Assembly (NCBI GenBank): GCA_020860715.1
Contig: JAJBTU010000015.1
Location: 62,001-126,000, forward strand
Length of the DNA: 64,000 bases
Reading direction: 5' to 3'
From: Clostridiales bacterium
GTDB taxonomy: Bacteria > Bacillota > Clostridia > Lachnospirales > Lachnospiraceae
Position numbers and translations under genes: made by a program. The notes under the pieces were generated by a model, which saw only the letters and a list, made by a program, of their open reading frames with translations, was not told the origin of the DNA and ran no database searches. Of the stretch, positions 36,360 to 45,354 are shown one piece after another. The first letter of the stretch is position 1. Each line of letters starts with the position of its first letter.

Positions 36360-38774
36360 ATGAAAACTGACAAAATGCCGGAGCTTCTGGCTCCGGCGGG
36401 TTCTATTGAAGCTCTGCGTGCCGCTGTCAACGCGGGTGCTGATGCGGTATATATAGGAGGGCAGCAGTTTGGAGCCAGGGCTTACGCGGATAACCCGTCG
36501 GAGAAAGAGATCCTCGAAGGAATTGAATATTGTCATTTGCGCGGGAGAAAGATATACCTTACCGTCAATACTCTTTTGAAGGAACATCAGCTTTACGGGC
36601 AGCTGGAGGATTTTCTCGCTCCATTGTATCAGCAGGGAATTGACGCTGTTCTGGTTCAGGATCTGGGTGTGATGAAGTGGATATGTGAGCATTTTCCTGA
36701 CCTGCCGATTCATGCGAGTACCCAGATGAGCATCACGACACCGGAAGGCACCCGCTTTTTAATACGGCAGGGCGTTAGCCGTATTGTCCCGGCCAGAGAG
36801 CTGACACTTTCTGAAGTTCGTGCAATTGCAGAGACAGGGATTGAGGTCGAGACCTTTATCCATGGTGCCATGTGTTATAGTTATTCCGGACGCTGTCTGT
36901 TCAGCAGTATGCTTGGAGGAAGAAGCGGGAACCGCGGCCGCTGTGCACAGCCCTGCCGTCTGCCGTATTCCGTAGAGTCGGACCGTATTTCTCCTTCCTG
37001 TGAAAGCCGCGGAAAGCAGGACACCGGTGTTTTTTCTGCCTGGTATCCTCTCAGTATGAAGGATATGTGCGCTCTCGATTTGCTTCCGGATCTTGCAGAC
37101 GCGGGCATTGCATCATTTAAAATCGAGGGGCGTATGAAACCTCCGCAGTATTCGGCCGGAGTATCTGCTGTTTATCGGAAATATATCGATCTGTATGCCC
37201 GGGAGGGACGAAAAGGATATCGTGTGGAAGAGACAGACCGGCGCGCACTTCTGGACTTGTTTGACCGCGGCGGTTTTTCACAGGGATATTATGACTGGAC
37301 GCCTGGCGGCGGGGATCGTTCGTCGATGGTCGTGATGAAACGTCCCAAATCACAGAGTGCGCAGGAAGCCCAGCTGAAGAATCAGAAAAACCGCTGTTTC
37401 CTGAAAGAAAATTCGAAGATAAAAATTAATGGTGTATTAAGGATTTATCCGGATATGCCTGTTATACTGAAGGTATGGACAATTCCATATGGAAGCCGCA
37501 GGCAGAGAGATGCCGGGGAAGAGGACAAAGGCGTCTGCGTCACTGTAAAGGGCGGGATTCCGGAAAAAGCGCGCTCCAGTGCGGCTACAGTGGAGGAAGT
37601 GACGCGCCGGATGAAGAAAACCGGCGGCACAGATTTCGAGTTTGAGAATCTTACGGTTGATCTGGCAGAGGGGCTTTTCCTTCCGGTGAGCATGCTGAAT
37701 GAACTGCGCCGGGAAGCGCTTCAAAAGCTGAGGGCTGATATTCTGTCTGAAACTCTGCGGCACTATAACGGCCGCGGCTGTCCGGAGAATATCACTGCCG
37801 ACAGAGACCGCCGGGTAAAAAAGAATTCGGACTCTGTGGAACGGCGTATCAGCATTCTCGTTACGAAGCGGGAACAGCTGGATGCAGTCCTGACAACGCT
37901 CAAAGAGAATGAGGGCGGCAGGCTGGCACAGCGCATTGATACGGTGTATCTGGATTCGTTTCTTCTTGAAGATCGGGAGCCGCTCGCAAAAACATGCCGG
38001 TTTCTTGTTCAGGTTACGGAGATTCTGCACTCCGTTGGCGTTCGATGCTTTTTTGCCGCTCCGCCGGTACTTCACTCTTTGGGACGCAGGCTTTTGGTAC
38101 AGCCGGATGTCAGCGCAGTGCTGTCGCAGATGGATGGCTTTCTGGTCTCTTCTGTGGATGAACTGGAATTTTTCAGAGAACGGTATCCGAAGCATCTGTT
38201 TGCATCCGAGGATTGTCTCTATACATTTAACACAGAGGCACGGAGCCTGTTGTGTAAAGAGGGAATTACCCGTTTTACTCTGCCGGCTGAACTGAACCAG
38301 AAAGAGCTGGGGGAGGCCGCATTCCCGGATTCGGAGATGCTCCTGTACGGATATCAGCCGCTAATGCAGTCCGCACAGTGTGTTCGCAGGAATACCTCCG
38401 GCTGCCTTTATAAAAAGGAAGCGGTGAAGAAACCGCAGGACAAGGAGGGAGAACGGAGTGTTCTTTATCTGCGTGACCGCAAAAATGCCAGCTTTCCTGT
38501 GCTGACCCGCTGCCGTTTCTGCACGAATACGATTTACAATTCGGTGCCTCTTCGGCTGTTCGGGTGCCGGGAGCAGGTGATGCGTCTTGGCATTCCGTTT
38601 TTCCGGCTTCTGTTTACGGTGGAGACAAAAGATGAAACGCTGCGGATTTTGCGGGAATGCGAGGCGTTTTTAATGCATACAGGAGACCAGTGTCAGTCTG
38701 CAGGCGGTTTAAGGGGAACCGGACGGCCGGACACAGAGGGAACCAGAGGTCATTTTAAAAGGGGAGTGGAGTAG
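36360..38774 (+). CDS. U32 family peptidase / collagenase-like
   Basis: MPELLAPAGSIEALRAAVNAGADAVYIGGQQFGARA; FIHGAMCYSYSGRCLFSSMLGGRSGNRGRCAQPCR. Confidence 0.93.
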   Translation: MKTDKMPELLAPAGSIEALRAAVNAGADAVYIGGQQFGARAYADNPSEKEILEGIEYCHLRGRKIYLTVNTLLKEHQLYGQLEDFLAPLYQQGIDAVLVQDLGVMKWICEHFPDLPIHASTQMSITTPEGTRFLIRQGVSRIVPARELTLSEVRAIAETGIEVETFIHGAMCYSYSGRCLFSSMLGGRSGNRGRCAQPCRLPYSVESDRISPSCESRGKQDTGVFSAWYPLSMKDMCALDLLPDLADAGIASFKIEGRMKPPQYSAGVSAVYRKYIDLYAREGRKGYRVEETDRRALLDLFDRGGFSQGYYDWTPGGGDRSSMVVMKRPKSQSAQEAQLKNQKNRCFLKENSKIKINGVLRIYPDMPVILKVWTIPYGSRRQRDAGEEDKGVCVTVKGGIPEKARSSAATVEEVTRRMKKTGGTDFEFENLTVDLAEGLFLPVSMLNELRREALQKLRADILSETLRHYNGRGCPENITADRDRRVKKNSDSVERRISILVTKREQLDAVLTTLKENEGGRLAQRIDTVYLDSFLLEDREPLAKTCRFLVQVTEILHSVGVRCFFAAPPVLHSLGRRLLVQPDVSAVLSQMDGFLVSSVDELEFFRERYPKHLFASEDCLYTFNTEARSLLCKEGITRFTLPAELNQKELGEAAFPDSEMLLYGYQPLMQSAQCVRRNTSGCLYKKEAVKKPQDKEGERSVLYLRDRKNASFPVLTRCRFCTNTIYNSVPLRLFGCREQVMRLGIPFFRLLFTVETKDETLRILRECEAFLMHTGDQCQSAGGLRGTGRPDTEGTRGHFKRGVE

Positions 38775-38777
38775 TAC

Positions 38778-40490
38778 ATGACAAATTTGCTCTATCAGGT
38801 TTCCAAATATCTGATCATAATTTTAATGGCTTTTTATACGCTGCAGTGCTATACCGTCTTTCGCAATAAGGATGATGATTCCCGGCAGTATCTTTTCCTG
38901 CGCCAGAATATGCTGATGTTTTTTCTGCATTTTGCAGGATATGCTCTGATCTATCTTGAGTACGGCGACTTTGAAGTCATTCTTTTTTATGGCGCGCAGG
39001 TGCTGTACTTTGTGCTGACGCTGGTGCTGTTCCGCGTTCTGTACCCTCTGGCATCCCGTCTTCTTGTGAATAATATGTGCATGCTTCTTTGCATTGGATT
39101 CATCATGATCGGCAGACTTGACTATGAGGAGTGCCGCAGGCAGTTCCTTATTGCGGTTGCGGCGACGGTTCTCGCCCTGCTCATTCCTGTAATCATAAGA
39201 AAGCTGCGCTTTATCACGAAAATGTATTATGTATATACGTTGCTTGGCATCGGTATGCTTGGTCTGGTTGCCGTGGCGGCGCGGACGACTTATGGGGCAA
39301 AGCTGTCGATTTCCATCGGCGGATTTACATTTCAGCCGTCAGAATTTGTGAAGATCATCTATGTATTTGCGATAGCAGGTCTTCTGACGCACGCCAGGGA
39401 TTTCAGGCGGATTGCGGTTGCGACTGTACTTGCGGCGGCTCATGTGCTGATCCTTGTCGTTTCCAAGGATCTTGGAAGCGCTGTGATCTTTTTTATTACC
39501 TATCTGGTCATGCTTTTTATTGCCACAAAGAATCCCTTCTATACTTTGGCGGGTCTGCTCGCGGGAGGAGCCGGAGGAGTAGGCGCATACTTTCTGTTTT
39601 CTCATGTCCGGGTCCGGGTACAGGCCTGGAGGGATCCGTTTTCCGATTACCAGCAGACCGGCTACCAGACGGCGCAGGCGCTCTTTTCCATTGCGGCCGG
39701 AGGATGGTTTGGCACCGGCCTTTTTCAGGGCTCACCGACTGCGATTCCGATTGTTGAGCAGGATATGATGTTTGCCGCGATTGCAGAGGAACTTGGCGCT
39801 GTCTTTGGAATCTGCCTGATTCTTGTCTGCATGAGCTGTTTTATCATGATTCTCAATATCGGAATGCAGCTGACCAATCGCTATTACCGACTGGTGGCCG
39901 TGGGACTTGGCACAACCTATGCGGTACAGGTGTTCCTGACAATCGGCGGTACGATCAAACTGATTCCGCTTACCGGTGTCACGCTTCCGCTGGTGAGTTA
40001 TGGAGGAAGCTCTGTTCTCAGTACCATTATTATGTTTTCTATTGTTCAGGGACTTTATATGCTTCGCAATGATGAAGAAGTCATCCGGGATGAAAAGGAG
40101 GCCGAGCGTTTCGCCGAAGAACAGCGCAGACTGTACGGCCCGTATGGATATCCTCCGCAGCCGGACGGCGGATATTACGGCCCCGGCGGGGACATGCAGC
40201 AAAACAGCGGGTATTACGGCTCTGGAGGGAACGCGCGGCAAAACAGCGGGTATTACGGCTCTGGAGGGAACGCACGGCGAAACGGCGGGTATTACGGTTC
40301 CGGCGGGAATACGCAGCAAAATACAGGCTATCGCGGTATGGGGAAGACTTCCTCCGGACAGGCAAGCTATTACGGACCAGGGGAATATCCGTATGATGCT
40401 TCTTATAATGATATGCCGGTCGATTCTGATGGGAATGCGTCAAAATCCCGCACATCGTTTTTTGGTAAAAAGAGACATAAAAAATCATAA
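38778..40490 (+). CDS. FtsW/RodA/SpoVE family protein with a Gly/Tyr/Asn/Gln-rich repeat tail
   Basis: Multi-TM SEDS protein (GGFTFQPSEFVKIIYVF..., KLIPLTGVTLPLVSYGGSSVLSTI). Confidence 0.92.
   Translation: MTNLLYQVSKYLIIILMAFYTLQCYTVFRNKDDDSRQYLFLRQNMLMFFLHFAGYALIYLEYGDFEVILFYGAQVLYFVLTLVLFRVLYPLASRLLVNNMCMLLCIGFIMIGRLDYEECRRQFLIAVAATVLALLIPVIIRKLRFITKMYYVYTLLGIGMLGLVAVAARTTYGAKLSISIGGFTFQPSEFVKIIYVFAIAGLLTHARDFRRIAVATVLAAAHVLILVVSKDLGSAVIFFITYLVMLFIATKNPFYTLAGLLAGGAGGVGAYFLFSHVRVRVQAWRDPFSDYQQTGYQTAQALFSIAAGGWFGTGLFQGSPTAIPIVEQDMMFAAIAEELGAVFGICLILVCMSCFIMILNIGMQLTNRYYRLVAVGLGTTYAVQVFLTIGGTIKLIPLTGVTLPLVSYGGSSVLSTIIMFSIVQGLYMLRNDEEVIRDEKEAERFAEEQRRLYGPYGYPPQPDGGYYGPGGDMQQNSGYYGSGGNARQNSGYYGSGGNARRNGGYYGSGGNTQQNTGYRGMGKTSSGQASYYGPGEYPYDASYNDMPVDSDGNASKSRTSFFGKKRHKKS
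40170..40325 (+). repeat. 39-bp in-frame tandem repeat (4 units of GYYGSGGNARQNS-type)
   Basis: GYYGPGGDMQQNS GYYGSGGNARQNS GYYGSGGNARRNG GYYGSGGNTQQNT. Confidence 0.9.
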
Positions 40491-40531
40491 TCATATGCAT
40501 GAAACCTTGAACAAAGGGAGTGTCGATATTT

Positions 40532-42064
40532 ATGACTGAAAAGAGATCGAACAGACGTCGAAAAAAAGACCCCGGGAAGGAGCAAAAAGTACCCGTAAAG
40601 GTTCGGGAAGTACATTTTGACCCGGAGACTGAGCCGGAAGACAAAAAAGGCCGGAATACTGCTCTTGGCATCGTTACCTATGCTTTTGTCTGCCTTTTTG
40701 TCGTGATGATCGGTTATCTGGTCTATCTGAATATCTGGAAAGCGGACGCACTGAATTCCAGTTCCTACAACACAAAGCAGGACGCGAATGAGGAAAAATA
40801 CATCCGCGGCTCTATCTATTCTTCGGACGGACAGACACTTGCCTATACGAATGTGAGTGATGATGGCACAGAAACCCGTGTGTATCCGTATGCCAATGTG
40901 TTTGCACATGTGATCGGCTATTCTTCCAACGGCAAATCCGGTCTGGAATCCACGAGCAATTCCGATCTGATGACATCGCATACCTCTGTGCTGACACAGC
41001 TGAGGGAAGACGCAGAAGAAGAAAAGCAGATGGGGGATTCGGTATATACCACATTGAACACCATACTCCAGCAGACCGCCTATGACGCGCTGGGAAGTTA
41101 CAATGGCGCGGTGATCGCGATGGAACCGGATACAGGGAAGATTCTCGCGATGGTATCAAAGCCTGACTTTGACCCCAACGCGATTGAAGAAATCTGGGAG
41201 CAGGTGGTCAATGACAGTTCCAGCAGTGTTCTTTTGAATCGGGCGACGCAGGGACTCTATCCGCCGGGTTCTACCTTTAAGATTTTGACGACACTTGCTT
41301 ATATCCGGGAAAATTCGACCGACTATGCAAATTTTTCGTTTGAATGTGAGGGAACATACGAAGAGAGCGGCGCCTCGATCCATTGCTATAACAACAAGGT
41401 GCACGGTACGGTTGACTTAAAGACTGCATTTGCGAAATCCTGCAACACCGCGTTTGCCAGCATCGGTCTGGGCCTGGAGAACAGCAGCCTTGCGGATGTG
41501 TGTGAAGAATTTCTGTTTAACGATTCCCTGCCGACTTCGCTGCAGCACAGCAGTTCTTCATTTTCTTTAAGCAGCAGCGCTTCCTACGGAGAAATCATGC
41601 AGACGGCGATCGGGCAGGGTGAAACGCTGGTGACACCGCTGCACATGGCTCTGATCACCTCAACGGTGGCCAACGGCGGAATTATGATGCGGCCGTATCT
41701 GCTGGATTATATTGAGGCATCTGATGGCACACTTGTCTCCAAAAACAGCGCTGTCAAATATAAACGGCTAATGACGACTGAGGAAGCCAGCGTTTTGAAT
41801 GAGTATATGGAGGAGACGGTGATCAGCGGCACAGCAACCTCTCTTGGCTGGTATGATTTTACGGTAGCCGGAAAAACCGGTTCCGCGGAATATGGCGCAG
41901 ATGGCAACTCGGGCACTCATTCCTGGTTTGTCGGGTATTCTTCGAGTGACGATGTCGATCTTGTCGTGGTCGTGATCGCGGAGGACGGAGGAGCGGGCAG
42001 TGATACGGCGGTGCCGATTGCCTCTCAGGTATTTCAGGCGTATTATAATTATGTGGCTGACTGA
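40532..42064 (+). CDS. Penicillin-binding transpeptidase
   Basis: N-terminal TM; GLYPPGSTFKILT SxxK; KSCNTAF; TVAGKTGSAE. Confidence 0.93.
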   Translation: MTEKRSNRRRKKDPGKEQKVPVKVREVHFDPETEPEDKKGRNTALGIVTYAFVCLFVVMIGYLVYLNIWKADALNSSSYNTKQDANEEKYIRGSIYSSDGQTLAYTNVSDDGTETRVYPYANVFAHVIGYSSNGKSGLESTSNSDLMTSHTSVLTQLREDAEEEKQMGDSVYTTLNTILQQTAYDALGSYNGAVIAMEPDTGKILAMVSKPDFDPNAIEEIWEQVVNDSSSSVLLNRATQGLYPPGSTFKILTTLAYIRENSTDYANFSFECEGTYEESGASIHCYNNKVHGTVDLKTAFAKSCNTAFASIGLGLENSSLADVCEEFLFNDSLPTSLQHSSSSFSLSSSASYGEIMQTAIGQGETLVTPLHMALITSTVANGGIMMRPYLLDYIEASDGTLVSKNSAVKYKRLMTTEEASVLNEYMEETVISGTATSLGWYDFTVAGKTGSAEYGADGNSGTHSWFVGYSSSDDVDLVVVVIAEDGGAGSDTAVPIASQVFQAYYNYVAD

Positions 42065-42195
42065 CATACACGGGCATTTTTGACCCTGGGATTCTGTAAA
42101 TTCATCCGATTTCCGGTTGCGTGTTTTTTGAAAAAGAGTTATACTATCGTCTGGATTTCTATTAATTTAGACACACGCAAACAGGAGGGATTGCA

Positions 42196-42648
42196 ATGAT
42201 CGAGGCAATAAGCTGTGGCGGTGTGGTGATTTTCAGGGGAAAAATACTGGTCCTGTACAAAAGCTATCGGAACAAGTATGAAGGTTGGGTTCTGCCGAAG
42301 GGAACCGTCGAGGAAGGCGAGGATTTTAAAGAAACTGCGTCGCGTGAGGTTCTTGAGGAGACTGGTGTTAAGGCATCCATTATCAAATATGTCGGGAAAA
42401 GCCAATACACATTTAACGTGCCCGAAGACACGGTGTCGAAGAATGTGCACTGGTACCTGATGATGGCAGACAGCTATTACAGTAAACCACAGCGGGAAGA
42501 ATTTTTTGTTGATTCAGGATACTATAAGTATCACGAAGCGTATCATCTTCTCAAGTTTTCGAATGAGAAGATGATTCTTGAAAAAGCCTACAACGAGTAT
42601 CTTAGCTTAAAAAAGAACAATCTTTGGGGAAGCCGGAAATATTATTAG
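42196..42648 (+). CDS. NUDIX hydrolase
   Basis: LPKGTVEEGEDFKETASREVLEETGV nudix box. Confidence 0.93.
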   Translation: MIEAISCGGVVIFRGKILVLYKSYRNKYEGWVLPKGTVEEGEDFKETASREVLEETGVKASIIKYVGKSQYTFNVPEDTVSKNVHWYLMMADSYYSKPQREEFFVDSGYYKYHEAYHLLKFSNEKMILEKAYNEYLSLKKNNLWGSRKYY

Positions 42649-42692
42649 GATTTTGTTGAACCCATTTTCTCAAGAAGGGCTGACAGGGGCAC

Positions 42693-43763
42693 ATGCTTCA
42701 TATTATTTTAACCGTATTGAAAATTATAGGCATCCTGCTTCTTGTGCTGGTTCTTCTGTTGGCCGGCCTTGTGCTGGCGGCTCTGTTTGTTCCCCTGCGG
42801 TATCGTCTGGCGGCCGTTCATTCGCAGGAGGATACGCATGCGCAGGTCAGTCTGACCTGGCTGCTGCATCTGATTTCCGTGCGCGTACTGTTGCAGACTC
42901 CTCAGGGCGGTATTTCTTCGGACCGGAAGCCGTTTCAAATAAGGGTCCGGATTCTGGGCATAGACCCTGCCGGGGTTTCATCTTTTTTCCGGAGAAGGAA
43001 AAAGAAGAAAACAGGCAGACTGCAAAAGGAACAAAAAGAAAACCATCGGCCAAAAGAGGAGACGCTATCAAAAGAGGAAGCACTGTCAAAGGAAGAGACG
43101 CTGTCAGAAGAGAAAGCACAGCGTAAGCCGAACGGGCAGCCGGAACCGCATTTAAAAGAGCTTCCGCATATCTCAGAAGACCAGCCGGCAGAAGCAGGAC
43201 AACAGGCTGATGAGAAGGCTCATATGGCTCAGGCAGATCCGTCTGTTTATCATAAGATTTTGGACTGGCTTCGCAGAATATGCAGAAGATTTCTGAATAA
43301 AATCCGTACATTTTGCGATACAATACGTAGTATACCGAAGCGGTTCACAGCTATAAAACGAAAAATACTTAAGATTCTGAAAACACCGGGAGAATTAAGC
43401 CGGAAAGTATCTGATTTCCGCGGAAAGCTGGAAGCATGTGAAGCGGATGAGGTTGTGAAGGAGACTTTTTCAAGACTGAAACAGCTTCTGCGGCATTTCC
43501 GTATTCGCAAGGGAAAAGGATACCTTCGTTTTGGAAGCGGCGACCCGGCTTTGACAGGGGAACTTACCGGTTTGCTGTATCTGATCCTGCCGGTTTCCTG
43601 CGGCGAAATTTCAATCGAACCGCAGTTTACAGAGACGATGCTGGATATGGATTTGAAGGTTTCCGGCCGTATTCGGCTGATTCATCTTGTGACAGTCATC
43701 TGGTGGGCATTTCGTAATCAGAGGCTGCGCGGACTGATTCGGCTGCTTCGGAACAGCAAATAA
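42693..43763 (+). CDS. DUF2953 domain-containing protein
   Basis: N-terminal TM; charged repetitive middle; C-terminal GKGYLRFGSGDPALTGELTGLLYLILPV. Confidence 0.8.
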   Translation: MLHIILTVLKIIGILLLVLVLLLAGLVLAALFVPLRYRLAAVHSQEDTHAQVSLTWLLHLISVRVLLQTPQGGISSDRKPFQIRVRILGIDPAGVSSFFRRRKKKKTGRLQKEQKENHRPKEETLSKEEALSKEETLSEEKAQRKPNGQPEPHLKELPHISEDQPAEAGQQADEKAHMAQADPSVYHKILDWLRRICRRFLNKIRTFCDTIRSIPKRFTAIKRKILKILKTPGELSRKVSDFRGKLEACEADEVVKETFSRLKQLLRHFRIRKGKGYLRFGSGDPALTGELTGLLYLILPVSCGEISIEPQFTETMLDMDLKVSGRIRLIHLVTVIWWAFRNQRLRGLIRLLRNSK

Positions 43764-43834
43764 TATATGGTATAGAAATATATGATATAGAGGATAGCAG
43801 TTGTTCACGCAAAAAGAAACAGGAGAATGACGAT

Positions 43835-44236
43835 ATGGCAGAAAATTTTCAGAATACCGTAGCTTCTTTATTTAAGGGAATGGATGACTTTATCACTACA
43901 AAAACAGTAGTGGGTGATCCGATCACGGTCGGCGATACCATTATCCTTCCACTGGTTGATGTGACATTTGGTGTTGCCGCATCCGCAAAAGGAGAGGACA
44001 AAAAGAACAGCGGCGGCGGAGGCATGGGCGGCAAGATATCTCCGAGCGCTGTTCTGGTTATTCAGAACGGATGTACAAAACTGGTGAATGTGAAAAATCA
44101 GGATCCGGTGACCAAGGTGCTGGATATGGTGCCGGATATTATAAATAAGTTTACCGGAAAAAAGGATAATGAGGAGACAGATCCGGATGTCGATGAAGCA
44201 ATTCATACTGCCTCAGAGGAAGAATCTACATTCTGA
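43835..44236 (+). CDS. GerW/YtfJ family sporulation protein
   Basis: TVVGDPITVGDTIILPLVDVTFGVAASAKGE...GGGMGGKISPSAVLVIQNG. Confidence 0.92.
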   Translation: MAENFQNTVASLFKGMDDFITTKTVVGDPITVGDTIILPLVDVTFGVAASAKGEDKKNSGGGGMGGKISPSAVLVIQNGCTKLVNVKNQDPVTKVLDMVPDIINKFTGKKDNEETDPDVDEAIHTASEEESTF

Positions 44237-44351
44237 TTTAAAAAAACGCTGTTTTTGGTGCCGGAAGGGTTAAAATCCGGTTTTCCGCATATACTGTAAA
44301 AAGTGACAGCATTGCGGCTGCTTCAAATGGCTGCAGGATTTTTGTGGTATC

Positions 44352-44489
44352 ATGAAAAGACTGATTGGATATACAGTATTTTGGGTTGCCGTCGGAATGA
44401 TTTTTGATCTGATTGTAAAGAGTGCTCTGATCAGTATTCTGATTATCCTGGTTTTACTGATTCTCGGATATAATCTGTTTATGGAATGA
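44352..44489 (+). CDS. Small (45 aa) membrane protein, not in supplied ORF track
   Basis: MKRLIGYTVFWVAVGMIFDLIVKSALISILIILVLLILGYNLFME. Confidence 0.7.
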   Translation: MKRLIGYTVFWVAVGMIFDLIVKSALISILIILVLLILGYNLFME

Positions 44490-44513
44490 AATGTGCGCAG
44501 GGAAGACGGAATG

Positions 44514-44550
44514 AAAAAAGCAGCGGATAAGTTCCGCTGCTCATTTTTCT
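44514..44550. terminator. Intrinsic terminator AAAAAAGCAGCGGA...TCCGCTGCTCATTTTT
   Basis: Inverted repeat between convergent units. Confidence 0.8.
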
Positions 44551-44587
44551 GTTTTAGAAGTACGGTAAGCGCAGGCGTCTGCTCAGC

Positions 44588-44776
44588 CTAGGCTCTTTCA
44601 ACCTTGCCAGATCTAAGACAATTTGTACACACATACATCTTCTTCGCAGAAGTCGGCCCTGTTTTTACTTTGACCTTCTGAATGTTGGACTTCCAGATTT
44701 TATTACTTCTTCTGTGAGAATGGCTCACCTGGTTTCCGAAATGTACGGATTTATCACAAACAGCACACTTTGCCAT
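44588..44776 (-). CDS. rpmB: 50S ribosomal protein L28
   Basis: MAKCAVCDKSVHFGNQVSHSHRRSNKIWKSNIQKV. Confidence 0.95.
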   Translation of the reverse strand: MAKCAVCDKSVHFGNQVSHSHRRSNKIWKSNIQKVKVKTGPTSAKKMYVCTNCLRSGKVERA

Positions 44777-44914
44777 GACTGCACCTCCTCGCTTTGAATT
44801 AAGTCTTAAGCCGTTCATATCTTTGACAGACTCACAACGTTGCTATTTTAACAGATGAGAGTCTGTTTTGCAAGTATAAATTGAAAAAAAGTAACCGAAT
44901 CCTGTAAAATAGGA

Positions 44915-44943
44915 TTGGCAAATATTTTCTTTTCTGGTAGAAT
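44915..44943 (+). promoter_or_regulatory. Putative sigma-A promoter TTGGCA-N17-TAGAAT
   Basis: Upstream of the Asp23 gene. Confidence 0.55.
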
Positions 44944-44982
44944 AACATCGTGAATTTTGAATACGGAGGTGGTTCTTTGTCT

Positions 44983-45339
44983 ATGAAGGGACGCATGAGT
45001 AATGAACTTGGCTCAATCGTGATCGATACGAATGTCATTGCCACCTATGCCGGCAGCGTTGCGGTCGAATGCTTTGGCATTGTCGGCATGGCAATTGTGA
45101 ATATGAAAGATGGTCTGGTAAGGCTCTTAAGAAAAGACAGTCTTGAGAGAGGATTAAGCGTAAAAATTGAGGATAATCGGATCACAATTGATTTTCATGT
45201 GATTGTTTCTTACGGAGTGAGTATTTCAGCTGTTGCAGATAATCTGTTTAGCAGCGTTAAGTATCGTGTGGAAGAATTCACCGGTATGGAAGTCGAAAAA
45301 ATCAATATGTATGTCGAAGGCGTACGCGTCATTGATTAA
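44983..45339 (+). CDS. Asp23/Gls24 family envelope stress response protein
   Basis: GSIVIDTNVIATYAGSVAVECFGIVGM; precedes the DAK2 protein as usual. Confidence 0.9.
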   Translation: MKGRMSNELGSIVIDTNVIATYAGSVAVECFGIVGMAIVNMKDGLVRLLRKDSLERGLSVKIEDNRITIDFHVIVSYGVSISAVADNLFSSVKYRVEEFTGMEVEKINMYVEGVRVID

Positions 45340-45354
45340 TGGAGGAACCAGACA

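Noticed and set aside
42653-43126. 157-aa ORF overlapping the DUF2953 gene in another frame
   Set aside because: Overlaps a better-supported ORF with a membrane start and recognisable C-terminal domain; low-complexity composition.
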